A stretch of DNA of 53,699 bases from JBBIJR01 sp037445875 (lineage in GTDB: Bacteria > CLD3 > SB21): positions 1 through 53,699 of the forward strand of contig JBBIJR010000014.1 in the NCBI GenBank assembly GCA_037445875.1, in the 5' to 3' direction. Positions 18,229 through 27,834 of the stretch are shown one piece after another (the stretch's first letter is position 1; every line of letters begins with the position of its first letter). The notes beneath the pieces are model-generated. The model did not search any database, was not told the origin of the DNA, and saw only the letters and a program-made list of their open reading frames with translations. Position numbers and translations under genes: made by a program.

Positions 18229-19989
18229 TCAAATCCGGACCGGCACGGGCTGCGGGACCACGGCGTACCATTGCACCAGCAGTTCGTTCATCATGAGCTC
18301 AAAACTGCGCAGCGCGTCCTCCACGTACGGCTGGAAGTCCTCGTGCATGCTGCGGTACTGTCTTCTCAACTCCTGCACGACCTGGTCGCGGTAGGCGGTC
18401 AGAACGGCGAGCTTCATCTTAAGGTCCTCCGTCGACAACTCCTGCAGCCGGGCGTGGAGCGTAAGCGAGTGTTTTTCCAGATGCAACTTGAACCGGTCCA
18501 CCGCAAGGACTTCGCGGGTGATCGTGAGGAAATGGTGTCCCTTGATGGACAGCGCGATGGCTTCCGCGAACAGCGTCGGTCGCCTCAACAGCGTTTTGGT
18601 GAGGAAGCGAACGTACTCCAGGCCGTAGTGGGAGAACGTCTGGCGGAAGAGCGATTGGACCAGCGCCCGGCATTCCGTCGCCGTGATCGGGCGCCGCAAC
18701 GTCTGGCGGGGCCGCCAGTTCTTCAGCAGCGTCCAGCACCGGTCGAAATAGGAGCCCGGTTTGTAGATCTCTGAAATGACGCGGCGGTATCCGGCGACCA
18801 GTTTGTTGACGTCCATCCTGGGCAGGAAGTTGACGCGCAGATCGTGCGCCACGTTATTGCCGGACGACTCTTCCACCAGGCGATTTTCAGCCTTCAACCG
18901 GTTGTACAACTGCGTGTTCGGCAGTGCGGTCAGCAAGCCCACCATGGCGGCCGGAATCCCGGATTGCTGAATGAAATGGATCTGGCGGTCGAAGACGTCT
19001 TCCGGATCGTTGTCGAAACCAACGATGAAGCCGGCCGTGACCTCCATGCCTTTGTACTGGATCTTGTGGACGCTCTTCAGCAGGTCCGGCTTGACGTTCT
19101 GCATCTTCCTGGTCAGGACCAGCGACTCCTTGACGGGCGTTTCGATGCCGAGGAAGACCATGTTGAATCCCGCGGCGGCCATCAGATCGAGCAGTTCGTC
19201 ATCCTCCGCGAGATTGACGCTGGCTTCGGTGAAAAGTCTGAAGGGGTATTTCTTCCTCCGCTGCCACTCGGCCACGACCGGCAGGAGTTGTTTCACGTTC
19301 TTTTTGTTGCCGATGAAGTTGTCGTCCACGACGAACAACGCACCGCGGAAGCCGGAGTCGTAGAGCGCTTCCAGCTCGACTTCGAACTGCTGGGGTGTTT
19401 TCGTTCGCGGCACATGGCCGAACATGGCCACGATGTCGCAGAATTCGCACGAGAACGGGCAGCCGCGCGAGTACTGCAGCGCCATCGAGGCGTACTCGCG
19501 GATGTCGAGCAGATCGAACCTCGGGGGCGGTGTGCGCGTAATGTCCGGCTTGGTCTCGTCCGAATACACGTGGCGTGCACAGCCCGCCTCGAAATCGGCG
19601 AGAAACGCGGGCAGTGTAACCTCGGCTTCGTTCAGGACGAAATGGTCCACACCCTTGATCCGGTGGTGGGACGTCGTGGGATAAGGCCCCCCGGCGACGA
19701 CCGGCTTGCCGAGGCGGTTGCACAGGGCCACGACCTTTTCCAGCGAGGCTTTCTGGACCATCATGCTGGAAGTAAACACGAGGTCCGCTTCGGCCACGTC
19801 CCGTTCGCGAAGGGCCGTCACGTTCATGTCGACCAACTTCGACTCATACGTGTCCGGCAGCATCGCAGCCACGGTGATGAGACCGACGGGCGGGATGGAC
19901 GCTTTCTTACGGATGAACGGCAGCGTGTATCGAAAACTCCAGTAAGTTACCGGCATTTCCGGGTATACCAAAAGGACCCTGGTGGCCAT
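18229..19989 (-). CDS. B12-binding radical SAM protein with DUF4070 (HpnP-like)
   Basis: A 586-residue enzyme. An N-terminal cobalamin-binding domain (residues about 5-140; PPVGLITVAAMLP, VAGGPYPTTSHH) is followed by a radical SAM core whose 4Fe-4S motif is CPFSCEFC. The C-terminal region carries DUF4070 and alpha-helices. The N-terminal three quarters closely resembles the family of HpnP, the hopanoid C-2 methylase, but other DUF4070 enzymes have unknown substrates and no hopanoid gene is in the window. ATG 19989 is chosen because AGAGGAG sits 6 nt upstream. A C-methylation or similar radical chemistry is likely; substrate unknown. Confidence 0.87.
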   Translation of the reverse strand: MATRVLLVYPEMPVTYWSFRYTLPFIRKKASIPPVGLITVAAMLPDTYESKLVDMNVTALRERDVAEADLVFTSSMMVQKASLEKVVALCNRLGKPVVAGGPYPTTSHHRIKGVDHFVLNEAEVTLPAFLADFEAGCARHVYSDETKPDITRTPPPRFDLLDIREYASMALQYSRGCPFSCEFCDIVAMFGHVPRTKTPQQFEVELEALYDSGFRGALFVVDDNFIGNKKNVKQLLPVVAEWQRRKKYPFRLFTEASVNLAEDDELLDLMAAAGFNMVFLGIETPVKESLVLTRKMQNVKPDLLKSVHKIQYKGMEVTAGFIVGFDNDPEDVFDRQIHFIQQSGIPAAMVGLLTALPNTQLYNRLKAENRLVEESSGNNVAHDLRVNFLPRMDVNKLVAGYRRVISEIYKPGSYFDRCWTLLKNWRPRQTLRRPITATECRALVQSLFRQTFSHYGLEYVRFLTKTLLRRPTLFAEAIALSIKGHHFLTITREVLAVDRFKLHLEKHSLTLHARLQELSTEDLKMKLAVLTAYRDQVVQELRRQYRSMHEDFQPYVEDALRSFELMMNELLVQWYAVVPQPVPVRI

Positions 19990-20054
19990 GGTTGCTCCTC
20001 TCCATTGGAAACGAAGGGAATGCTGAATCAGATTAGCAAATAATCCGGAACAAT

Positions 20055-20075
20055 GCTCTCTTTTTTTTTGAGAGC
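20055..20075. other. Small hairpin with homopolymer loop between serS and the radical SAM gene
   Basis: GCTCTC (20055-20060) and GAGAGC (20070-20075) flank a run of nine T. It is downstream of serS on the minus strand, but the homopolymer is in the loop and not after the stem, so it is not a classical intrinsic terminator. Confidence 0.35.
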
Positions 20076-20117
20076 GCAAACCGCGGCGTGAGGCGGGGAG
20101 AATTGGGACGGCGGCGA

Positions 20118-21395
20118 TCACCGCGGCGCGGGTGACTTGATCACGTCGATGCCCATGTAGCGGCGAAGCGCACCCGGCACCATGACCGTACCTTCGTCGG
20201 TCTGGTAGTTCTCGAGGATGGCGGAAACGACGCGCGGCAGGGCGAGGCCCGACCCGTTCAGCGTGTGAACGAACTCCGGCTTCCCGCCGGCGGGGCGGAA
20301 ACGGATGTTCATGCGGCGGGCCTGAAAGGTCTCGAAGTTGCTGCACGACGAAACTTCGAGCCATCGCTGCTGTCCCGCCGACCACACCTCGAGGTCGTAC
20401 TTCTTGGTCTGCGTGAAACCCATGTCGCCGCGGCACATGAGCAGGACGCGGTAGGGCAGTTGGAGTTCCCGCAGCAGGTTTTCCGCATCGCCGCGCAGGC
20501 TTTCCAGTTCGTCATAGGACGTGCCGGGGTGGACGAACTTGACCAGCTCCACTTTGTCGAACTGGTGCAGGCGATTGAGGCCGCGCACGTCTTTGCCGTA
20601 CGAACCCGCCTCGCGCCGGAAGCAGGGCGTATAGGAGCAGTAGCGCAGCGGCAGTTGGTCTTCCTTCAGCATCCCGCCGCGGTGGAGGTTCGTGACCGGC
20701 ACTTCGGCTGTGGGGATCAGATAAAAATCGTCGCGCGTGACGACGTACATCTGGTCTTCCTTGTCCGGGAGTTGTCCGGTGCCCGTGGCGCTTTCCGCGT
20801 TGACCACGATGGGCGGCATCACTTCGGCGTATCCGCGCTCTCCGGCCCGGTCGAGAAAGAAGTTGATCAACGCACGCTGCAGGCGTGCGCCGGCGCCCGT
20901 GTACACGGGAAAACCGGAACCGGTGATCTTTGTGCCCGCTTCAAAATCGATCAGGCCCAGATGTTCGGCGATCTCCCAGTGCGGCTTGAGCGGGAAGTCC
21001 ATTCTCGGAGGTTCGCCCCACGTGGCGACGACCTGGTTCTCCTCCGGGGTGGCGCCTTTCGGCGTGGACGGATGGGGGACGTTGGGTACCGTGAGCAGAA
21101 CCTGATGCAGCTGTTCCTCGACGGTTTTCAGGCGCTCGTCCAGCTTCCGGGTTTCCTCGCCGACGCTTTTCATTTCGGCGATCAGCGCCGAGGCGTCCTG
21201 TTTGTTCTTCTTCAGTTTTGCAATCTCATCGTTCGCACGATTGTGTCTGGCTTTCAGTTCCTCGACGGTACGAATAATGGATTTCCGTTCGTCATCGAGG
21301 CGGACAAGGGCGTCGAAGTCCACCTCGAATTGCTTTTCGGCGGCACTCGTCTTGACGAGTTCGAGGTTTTCGCGGATGAATTTCGTGTCCAGCAT
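20118..21395 (-). CDS. serS: Seryl-tRNA synthetase
   Basis: A 425-residue class II aminoacyl-tRNA synthetase that charges tRNA-Ser. The N-terminal residues 1-110 form the long antiparallel coiled-coil arm. The catalytic domain has the serine-binding TAEVP in LIPTAEVPVTN, motif 2 around FRREAGSYGKDVRGLNRLHQ, and motif 3 near HTLNGSGLALPRVVSAILEN. Length is typical. Convergence and spacing suggest an independent transcript ending in the region with the small hairpin. A tRNA-Arg gene lies 75 nt upstream on the same strand. Confidence 0.98.
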   Translation of the reverse strand: MLDTKFIRENLELVKTSAAEKQFEVDFDALVRLDDERKSIIRTVEELKARHNRANDEIAKLKKNKQDASALIAEMKSVGEETRKLDERLKTVEEQLHQVLLTVPNVPHPSTPKGATPEENQVVATWGEPPRMDFPLKPHWEIAEHLGLIDFEAGTKITGSGFPVYTGAGARLQRALINFFLDRAGERGYAEVMPPIVVNAESATGTGQLPDKEDQMYVVTRDDFYLIPTAEVPVTNLHRGGMLKEDQLPLRYCSYTPCFRREAGSYGKDVRGLNRLHQFDKVELVKFVHPGTSYDELESLRGDAENLLRELQLPYRVLLMCRGDMGFTQTKKYDLEVWSAGQQRWLEVSSCSNFETFQARRMNIRFRPAGGKPEFVHTLNGSGLALPRVVSAILENYQTDEGTVMVPGALRRYMGIDVIKSPAPR

Positions 21396-21469
21396 GATCG
21401 GACCTTGTTGCTCCTAAGGCATTCGTTCTATGTTGTATCGTTACCTCTCTTGACCGGGTCGACGCGTAG

Positions 21470-21543
21470 TAGCCCCTACAGGACTCGAACCTGTAACCCT
21501 CGGTTCCGAAGACCGATGCTCTGTCCAATTGAGCTAAGGGGCC
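21470..21543 (-). tRNA. tRNA-Arg (anticodon TCG)
   Basis: Folded on the minus strand as a 74-nt cloverleaf. The acceptor GGCCCCT pairs with AGGGGCT (one G-U), the D arm is GCTC/GAGC, the anticodon stem is TCGGT/ACCGA with loop CTTCGGA, giving anticodon TCG (codon CGA), and the T arm is ACAGG/CCTGT with loop TTCGAGT. The discriminator is A; CCA is not encoded. Confidence 0.95.
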
Positions 21544-21670
21544 GAAGTCAAATGGTGCGCGAAAGGTAATGGTTGGCGAGGATTCAATCAAGGTCCATCC
21601 TGATCAGGCAAACCCCCACAAACAGGGCGATTTGGGCGGAGAACCTGGTTGTTTGGGAGGATTCGGCTTG

Positions 21671-21789
21671 GATGGAGACCGTGTGCGAAGAGAGGTACGA
21701 ATACGAAGGGGGCATCAGCCCCCGAATGGTTGGGTTGAAACCCAACATCATCTTTTTCGCATACGATCTCCACGAGCTAAAGCTCGTGG
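21671..21789. repeat. REP-like cluster of nested hairpins
   Basis: Non-coding region between tRNA-Arg and the exchanger gene. Three tight hairpins follow each other: GGGGGC/GCCCCC (21708-21723, loop ATCA), GTTGGGT/ACCCAAC (21729-21746, loop TGAA) and CCACGAGCT/AGCTCGTGG (21770-21789, loop AA). The flanks at 21671-21693 and 21751-21773 are themselves imperfect inverted repeats, so the first two hairpins sit inside a larger stem. The third hairpin sequence recurs at 34207-34226. No gene is seen in 21544-21906. Confidence 0.72.
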
Positions 21790-21924
21790 TAATGCTCCAA
21801 GTTTTCAAGGATTGCCTCTATCTTGATGCCGACCTAATGTTGGCGAAGGTCTACCGTTTTCGATTGACCGTAGTGTCGTGAACACGTAGATTGCCTTCGA
21901 TTTTTCGTGGAAGGGATTCCCTCA

Positions 21925-23019
21925 ATGGATGTCGGGACGATCGTCCTCTTTGCTCTGGGATTGGGTTTGCTCATTGGCGGTGCTGAGCTGCTTGTGCGCG
22001 GCGCATCGCGACTTGCCTCCGCGGCCGGCATCTCCCCGTTGGTGATCGGCTTGACCGTTGTCGCTTTTGGTACGAGTTCACCCGAGATGGCCGTGACCGT
22101 GCAATCCGCCCTGGTCGGTCAAGCCGACGTTGCCCTCGGTAACGTCGTGGGCAGCAACATATTCAACGTGCTGTTCATCCTCGGCGTATCGGCGCTGATC
22201 ACGCCGCTTGTCGTTCAGCAGCAACTCATCCGAATCGACGTGCCGATCATGATCGTGGTATCTGCGCTTACGTACTTCATGGCCGCGGACCTCTACCTTT
22301 CACGCTTCGAAGGGATCGTGCTTTTTGCCGGCATCGTCGTCTACACGGTCTTTCTCATCATCAAGAGCCGCCGCGAGAACCGGGAAGTGATACAGGAATA
22401 CGAACGGGAATTCGCTCCGAGCGAGCCGACTGGGCGCAAGGCCATTGTGATCAACAGCGGCTTGGTGATCGCAGGGCTCGCGCTTCTTATTGTGGGATCA
22501 AACTGGCTGGTGGACGGGGCCGTGGCGTTCGCCCGGTGGATGGGGGTGAGCGAACTCGTCATCGGACTGACCATCATTGCCGCGGGTACGTCGCTGCCGG
22601 AAGTTGCGGCGTCGGTCGTGGCGGCCGCCCGCAAAGAGCGCGATATTGCTGTGGGCAACGTCGTGGGAAGCAATATATTCAACATTCTCTCGGTCCTGGG
22701 TCTGGCGAGCGGTGTGGCTCCGGAGGGCATCCGGGTAGCGCCGGCCGCACTGGGCTTCGACATCCCGGTCATGGTGGCCGTGGCCGTCGCCTGCCTGCCC
22801 ATTTTCTTCACGGGCCATCTCATCACACGGTGGGAAGGCGGGCTCTTCCTCGCGTACTATGCGGCGTACACGGTCTTCGTAATCCTCGACTCGATGAAAC
22901 ACGACGCGCTGCCCGTTTTCAGCATGGTGATGATGGAGTACGTTCTGCCGCTGACGGGACTCACCCTGGTGCTCGGTATGTACCGCTCGTGGCGAGGTAA
23001 GCGATCCAAAAACCGATAG
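21925..23019 (+). CDS. Calcium/sodium antiporter (CaCA family, YrbG-like)
   Basis: A 364-residue inner-membrane antiporter with about ten transmembrane helices arranged as two homologous halves. The alpha repeats are clear: VVAFGTSSPEMAVTVQSAL with ALGNVVGSNIFN in the first half, and IIAAGTSLPEVAASVVAAA with AVGNVVGSNIFN in the second. Their Glu and Asn residues coordinate Ca2+ and Na+. An in-frame GTG at 21907 would add six residues; GAAGGGA about 9 nt before ATG 21925 favours the shorter start. No operon partner: the next gene is convergent, 11 nt away. Confidence 0.94.
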   Translation: MDVGTIVLFALGLGLLIGGAELLVRGASRLASAAGISPLVIGLTVVAFGTSSPEMAVTVQSALVGQADVALGNVVGSNIFNVLFILGVSALITPLVVQQQLIRIDVPIMIVVSALTYFMAADLYLSRFEGIVLFAGIVVYTVFLIIKSRRENREVIQEYEREFAPSEPTGRKAIVINSGLVIAGLALLIVGSNWLVDGAVAFARWMGVSELVIGLTIIAAGTSLPEVAASVVAAARKERDIAVGNVVGSNIFNILSVLGLASGVAPEGIRVAPAALGFDIPVMVAVAVACLPIFFTGHLITRWEGGLFLAYYAAYTVFVILDSMKHDALPVFSMVMMEYVLPLTGLTLVLGMYRSWRGKRSKNR

Positions 23020-23030
23020 GAAGCCGGCGG

Positions 23031-23960
23031 CTACGGACGCTGGAGGACAGTGAAGCTTGCCGTATCGACGACGGCGGATGCAAACACGCCAATGCCGTCT
23101 CCCTCGATGTGAAACACGGGCTCGTAGAAATTCCCGTCGATGTCCTGGACCTGGTCGTACGTCTGCATAAAGTCCTTGAAATTCCGGTCTCCGGCGTACA
23201 CGTACAGGTCGTATTCCCCGTAAAAGTTGAGAAAGAACCAGAAGATGTTGGTTTTAGACACGCCCGTTCCGAGAGGCGTATCCTGAAGCCATTGAGCCGT
23301 GGTCCGCAGGCTGCCGATATTCTCCAGTACGTCCGTGGAATCGACGTCCGAGCCGACGAAAGGGTTCTCCGGCGAATAGATGAACGTTGCCGGACGCGGA
23401 TCCCGCGCACTCATCGAGATTGCGTAGAACTGCGTGCCCGGGGAGCGCTCAAAGGCAACGCTGAAATAGCGGATGTCGTGGGTAACCGAGTCCCGTTCGA
23501 TGTAGTGCATCGCCCCCAGATTCGATGAATCGCGTCGGATGCGGAACCCGGAATCGGGAACAGTCGTCGTCGATGAGGCACGAAGCGTGTCGCCGTCGAT
23601 CACCGCCGTCACGTCGAGACGATAGGTCTGTCCGTAACCCACCCTCTGCGCGCCCGGATAAAAGAAGTAATTGATCTCATCGTCGCCGTTGTTGAGCAAT
23701 GGATAAGACAGGCCCAGGTCCACGTGCGTGAGCGTGACCACGGCGTCTGTCAGGTACTGATCCGATTTGTCGATGTCGCCCGATACGGGGAAGTTCCTCT
23801 GAATCCGGAGGTCGGTCACCGGGTGCTCCGCGAGGAGAAATCCGTTGATCACGATCTTCGGCTGATACGAAAAGTCGCCTAAATCAACGGCGCCCTCTCC
23901 GCAGCCGATCGAAACGATCAGCGAGCCAACCATCGCCGCAAGAATCATGTCTCGAATCAT
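23031..23960 (-). CDS. DUF4249 domain-containing lipoprotein
   Basis: A 309-residue exported protein. The N-terminus MIRDMILAAMVGSLIVSIGC ends in a lipobox cysteine (residue 20), so it is probably lipidated. The body follows the DUF4249 pattern, beginning QPKIVINGFLLAEHPVTDLRI and including YGQTYRLDV. DUF4249 proteins are regularly encoded just downstream of carboxypeptidase-like TonB receptors in Bacteroidota and are presumed surface partners of the receptor. Here it lies about 100 nt after the receptor on the same strand. Ligand unknown. Confidence 0.9.
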   Translation of the reverse strand: MIRDMILAAMVGSLIVSIGCGEGAVDLGDFSYQPKIVINGFLLAEHPVTDLRIQRNFPVSGDIDKSDQYLTDAVVTLTHVDLGLSYPLLNNGDDEINYFFYPGAQRVGYGQTYRLDVTAVIDGDTLRASSTTTVPDSGFRIRRDSSNLGAMHYIERDSVTHDIRYFSVAFERSPGTQFYAISMSARDPRPATFIYSPENPFVGSDVDSTDVLENIGSLRTTAQWLQDTPLGTGVSKTNIFWFFLNFYGEYDLYVYAGDRNFKDFMQTYDQVQDIDGNFYEPVFHIEGDGIGVFASAVVDTASFTVLQRP

Positions 23961-24062
23961 GGGGTTCCTGTCCTCTCAATCATACGTATGGGTCCTGTCG
24001 AAACCTTGTTGGCCGCCAGCGGAACGAGTCATTCCAGGTTGACAATTCATCGATGCTCAACA

Positions 24063-26406
24063 TTAGAACTTAAAATTCGCTCCGACGCTCGGGATCAGGG
24101 GGAACATCGGGAACGTCTTGATCTTCTGCGTCACCTGTCCCGCCCGGTCCTCGCTCGTGTACTGTACGAACCAGACGTTCCTTCTCGCCCCGACGTTGAA
24201 GATCTGGAGGTACGGCGCGAGACTCCAGCTCTTGAACGTTTTTTCGTAGATCAAGCTGACATCGAGGCGCGCNNNNNNNNNNGTAGTGCGGCAATCGGAA
24301 ACCGTTGATCTCGCCGGGGTAGGTGGCCCGTCCGTCGTTGTCGTCCGGAGTCGTGCGAACAAGATAACTCGAACCCGCCAGCGTGATGGGCTGGCCGGAG
24401 CTGTAGATCAGGTTCCAGCCGAACGTCCATTTCGACGAGGCGGTCACCGGAGGGCTCCCGCGCAGGGCACGAAGCGTATTCCGTATGTCGAGGTTGCCGA
24501 CCATGTTGATCGTGTGCGTCCGGTCGTGCCTCGGCGCGAAGGAACGGCCGTCGTTGCTCCCGTCGATGGTGTAGCGGGTCGAAGCGAGGGAATACCCGAA
24601 CCACCCGGTCACGTTGCCCACGTCCTTGCGGACGAGCACTTCGAATCCCGCGGAGTGCCCGTCTCCCCGATTGAACAGCCCCTGCGTGTTGGCGTACACC
24701 GGTTCGCCGTCCTCATACCGGGCCGGTTTCACGGTCGTGATCAAAAAGTGGTTCAGCGAATAAATGTCGCGGTACCGTTTGTAGTACACCTCCGTCTGCA
24801 GCTGAAAATGGGGACCGAGTTCCCGGTCGAGGCCCGCGATGTAATGATAGGCGGTGGAGCCCTTCTGGAAATCGTCCGACGTGGTCCAGATGCCGACGAA
24901 AAACGCACGCGGAATCTGATGCAGATACTGGTGATATATTCCGGCCGCCGCTTTCAGATTGGTCGTTTCGTTGAGCTTGTATTTGATGAGGGCCCTCGGG
25001 TCGATGTTCTTGAAGTCCCGCTCCGAATCGAAATAATCCATTCGCACGCCGGTCTCGATGTCCCACCGGTCGGACGGCCTCCAGGTCTCCTCGAAGAAGC
25101 CCACGTAATGACGGCGCCGGGCGTTCACGTCCACACGGCCGCTCTCGAAATCCTCTTTGTAGATACCGTGCAGGTTCTTCTGCTCGAACCCGAATCGGCT
25201 GATGAATTTCGCGGAATGATGATACTCCATGTTGCCCTTGAAGGTGATGTCGGAGATGAAATTCTCCTCGGAGAAGTTCACGCTCTCATCGAATGCGAAG
25301 TCCGACCGGAACGTGCTGGCGGTGATCCAGAAATTGCCGAACCATCGCGGATTGAACACGTGCGTCCACCGCAGGCTGCCGGTCTGATTTCCCCACGTAT
25401 AGTCGAATCCCGCCTTGTCGTCGGCGTCCTCGTTGAACGTGAAATGGAGCACGTCGCTGCCGCCGTACCCGCTAACCGTCAGCGTGTTGTTCGGGTCGAT
25501 CTCCACAAAGGCTTTCACGTTCCCGTCGTAGAAGTAGTAATCGGGGATCTCGTCCACCGCGCGTCCGATGGTCTGGTCGAAATAGGTGCGGCGAATCGAG
25601 CCCGATACGCTGCCGAAGTCGCCGAGCGGCATCTGGATCGTGGTCTTGGCCGACAGCAGGCTGACGGAGCCGGAGCCTTCGAATTCCTTCCGGTTCCCGT
25701 CCAGGTTCGTCACGTGGAGTACGGAGGAGAGGCGGCCGCCGTACAGCGCGCCGAACCCGCCTTTGGACAATTCGACCTGCTTGATCGCATCCGTGTTGAA
25801 CGTCGAGAACAGGCCGAACGCGTGTTCTGGATTGTAGACGTCGCTCCCGTCGATCAGGTACAGGTTCTGGTCGGGCGTGCCCCCGCGGACGTACAACGCC
25901 GAGGAGAAATCCGACACCGGCACAATGCCCGGCAGCGTTTGCAGCGAACGCAAGAGGTCCGCCTCGGCCACCTGGGGGATCCGGTTGATCTGCTGGCCGG
26001 TAAGTTCGATCTTCGAGACCGGCTGCTCGAACATCTTCTCGATCGTCCGGACCGAATCGGCGTAGATCACGACTTCCTCTCCAGACAGGCTTTCCGGCTG
26101 CAGGCCGACGCGTACGACTTTGGATTCACCTTCGGAGACGGTGATGGCCCGAGCGTGCATCCGGTAGCCGATATACTGGACCATGAGTGTGTAGTTTCCC
26201 GCGGGCACGCGCGGGATGACGTAGTAGCCCCGCAGGTTCGTCGAAGCGCCCATTTTCGTGCCCTGAAGGAACACGTTGGCGCCGATGAGCGTCTCTCCGT
26301 TGGAGGCGTCGGTCACGACTCCGCTGACGGACCCTTCGCCGGGAGGATTCTGAGAGAAGGTCATGGAAGTCTGGATGACAAGGAGCAGGATCAACGATCG
26401 AATCAT
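24063..26406 (-). CDS. TonB-dependent receptor with carboxypeptidase-like domain, interrupted by a scaffold gap
   Basis: Outer-membrane beta-barrel receptor of about 780 residues. A signal peptide (1-19) precedes a CarboxypepD_reg-like domain (residues about 24-105, GVVTDASNGETLIGANVFLQ), a plug (about 110-250, YVRGGTPDQNLYLIDGSDVY) and a long barrel. The true C-terminus is in the frame ending at 24063 (PSVGANFKF). The frame breaks at the run of ten N (24273-24282). Removing a multiple of three plus one base restores it, and a gap of zero reads LPHY-ARLDVSLIYEK, the expected barrel sequence. So this is an assembly artefact, not a pseudogene. GAGGGA precedes the ATG. Confidence 0.92.
24273..24282. 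other. Assembly gap (10 N)
   Basis: Ten N inside the TonB receptor gene. Frame arithmetic requires a true gap length divisible by three; sequence continuity suggests about zero bases are missing. Confidence 0.95.
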
Positions 26407-26607
26407 GGAAGTCCCTCAAAGCGTGTGTCGCGTGTCGTTCCGGCGTCTTTTAATTCCGCCGATCGTCCGGTTGTAAACGCCGTTCGGCGTCGAATGTACC
26501 CGGCTACGTCCAGGAAAGCAAGTTTTTGGCTCCTGCGGCTTCTACGCAACTCGACCGGAAAAGTTACCGCACCATCGACCACCTCGGAGCCCGGCGTACC
26601 GGACCTG

Positions 26608-27714
26608 TTATCTTCGAAGGAAGCCCAGCTCAAAGACGAATTCGAACCACGCGTCCTCCGTGTGGCCGTCCACGGCATTGATGAAGAAAACAGCAGCCCG
26701 ATCCCTGGCGGGCAATAGCAGAGTGTGGGCGATGAATGTCCCGGCCGATCCCTCGTGTTCCAGCGCGCGCTTCCCGTTGATCTCTCCGACGCCCCATCCA
26801 CAGGCATACGAGCCGACAGGCTCATGCAGGAAATCGAAGGTATCCTGTGTAAGCAGCTGCGGGGCGCCGCGCAGAGATCGAAGGTGCAACTGGATGAAGC
26901 TACTGTAGTCCCCAATCGTCATGTTCATATCTCCCGCGGGTACCAGGTAGGCGGGCAGCACGTAGCCGTTCGACGGATCGTGGGGAACAAGGTCGCCGCC
27001 GATCATCCAGTGGCCCCAGGGTTGAGCCGTGTCCGACAAAACCGGCCACCCGTAGTGAACATCGATTCCCAGTGGACCGGCGATTTCCTGCTGGATCAAC
27101 GACTCATAGTCGGAGCCGGTGACTGCTTCCAGCATGGCTCCCGCGACGGCGTAACCCGCATTGGAGTACACAAACGTTCCCAGGGAGGCAGGCGGTTCTC
27201 GCTGTAGCAGCCACCGTGCAAAGTCGCTGCGCTGTTGACCGGGCGATCCGGTGAATGCCGGGACTTCCTCGAACTCCGCGCCATCGGTAAACGCCTGAAT
27301 GCCGCTTCGATGGGTTAACAGATGATGGACGGTTACGTTTCGATAGGCCGCGTGCATCAGCGCTGTGTCGGGCAGAACGTCAAAGGGCCGGGTTGTCCAT
27401 GACATCGCCCCCCGCTCGACGAGGCGTCCCACCACCGTGGCCGTGAACGCTTTTGCGTTGGAACCGATGTGAAAACGATCGGTGACGGCCACCGTTTCAT
27501 CGCTTCCGACTTTTCGAATCCCTTCGACCCATATTTCGATGGACTCCGATGAAATCAGACTTCCGGCGACGGCGGGATAATGGGATTCTTCTCTGATTCG
27601 GGAAACAGTCCCGTCCAAGTCTTCGTCGAACTTGCCGGATTCGCATGAGTTCGCCCAGCAGACGAACAGCACGAATGGAATCGCCAGGGGCCATCGGGCA
27701 TGACAGATGAACAT
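26608..27714 (-). CDS. Serine hydrolase of the beta-lactamase/class C penicillin-binding family
   Basis: A 368-residue exported hydrolase. The N-terminus has a hydrophobic segment ending ANSC, a possible lipobox (Cys about residue 23). Catalytic motifs are complete: SxxK as GSNAK, YxN as YSNAG, and a C-terminal HEG (ALEHEGSAGTF) in place of KTG, as usual for class C esterases and D-Ala-D-Ala carboxypeptidase-like enzymes. Substrate cannot be deduced; resistance should not be assumed. AGGA lies 7 nt before ATG 27714. It lies 120 nt downstream of an AraC regulator on the same strand. The 26407-26607 spacer holds no gene. Confidence 0.9.
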   Translation of the reverse strand: MFICHARWPLAIPFVLFVCWANSCESGKFDEDLDGTVSRIREESHYPAVAGSLISSESIEIWVEGIRKVGSDETVAVTDRFHIGSNAKAFTATVVGRLVERGAMSWTTRPFDVLPDTALMHAAYRNVTVHHLLTHRSGIQAFTDGAEFEEVPAFTGSPGQQRSDFARWLLQREPPASLGTFVYSNAGYAVAGAMLEAVTGSDYESLIQQEIAGPLGIDVHYGWPVLSDTAQPWGHWMIGGDLVPHDPSNGYVLPAYLVPAGDMNMTIGDYSSFIQLHLRSLRGAPQLLTQDTFDFLHEPVGSYACGWGVGEINGKRALEHEGSAGTFIAHTLLLPARDRAAVFFINAVDGHTEDAWFEFVFELGFLRR

Positions 27715-27834
27715 TCGTATTCCTCTCCGGGCCGCGACCCTTTGTCTTGCAAACTGTTCGACGGGAAAGGTAGCAAAAAAAGGCCCTCGAGTCGTCCTTG
27801 CCGATAGGGACGGACGCACAGAGACCCACCGATT

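Noticed and set aside
20055..20075. Intrinsic terminator for serS
   Set aside because: The homopolymer is in the loop and not after the stem, so it is listed only as a small hairpin.
24286..26718. An 810-codon open frame on the plus strand opposite the TonB receptor
   Set aside because: It is antisense to a clear receptor, has a composition rich in Arg, Val and His, and no domain. GC-rich codon bias leaves the opposite frame open.
26608..27714. An antibiotic-resistance beta-lactamase
   Set aside because: The motifs fit the broad class C esterase/peptidase group with HEG in place of KTG, so resistance is not supported.
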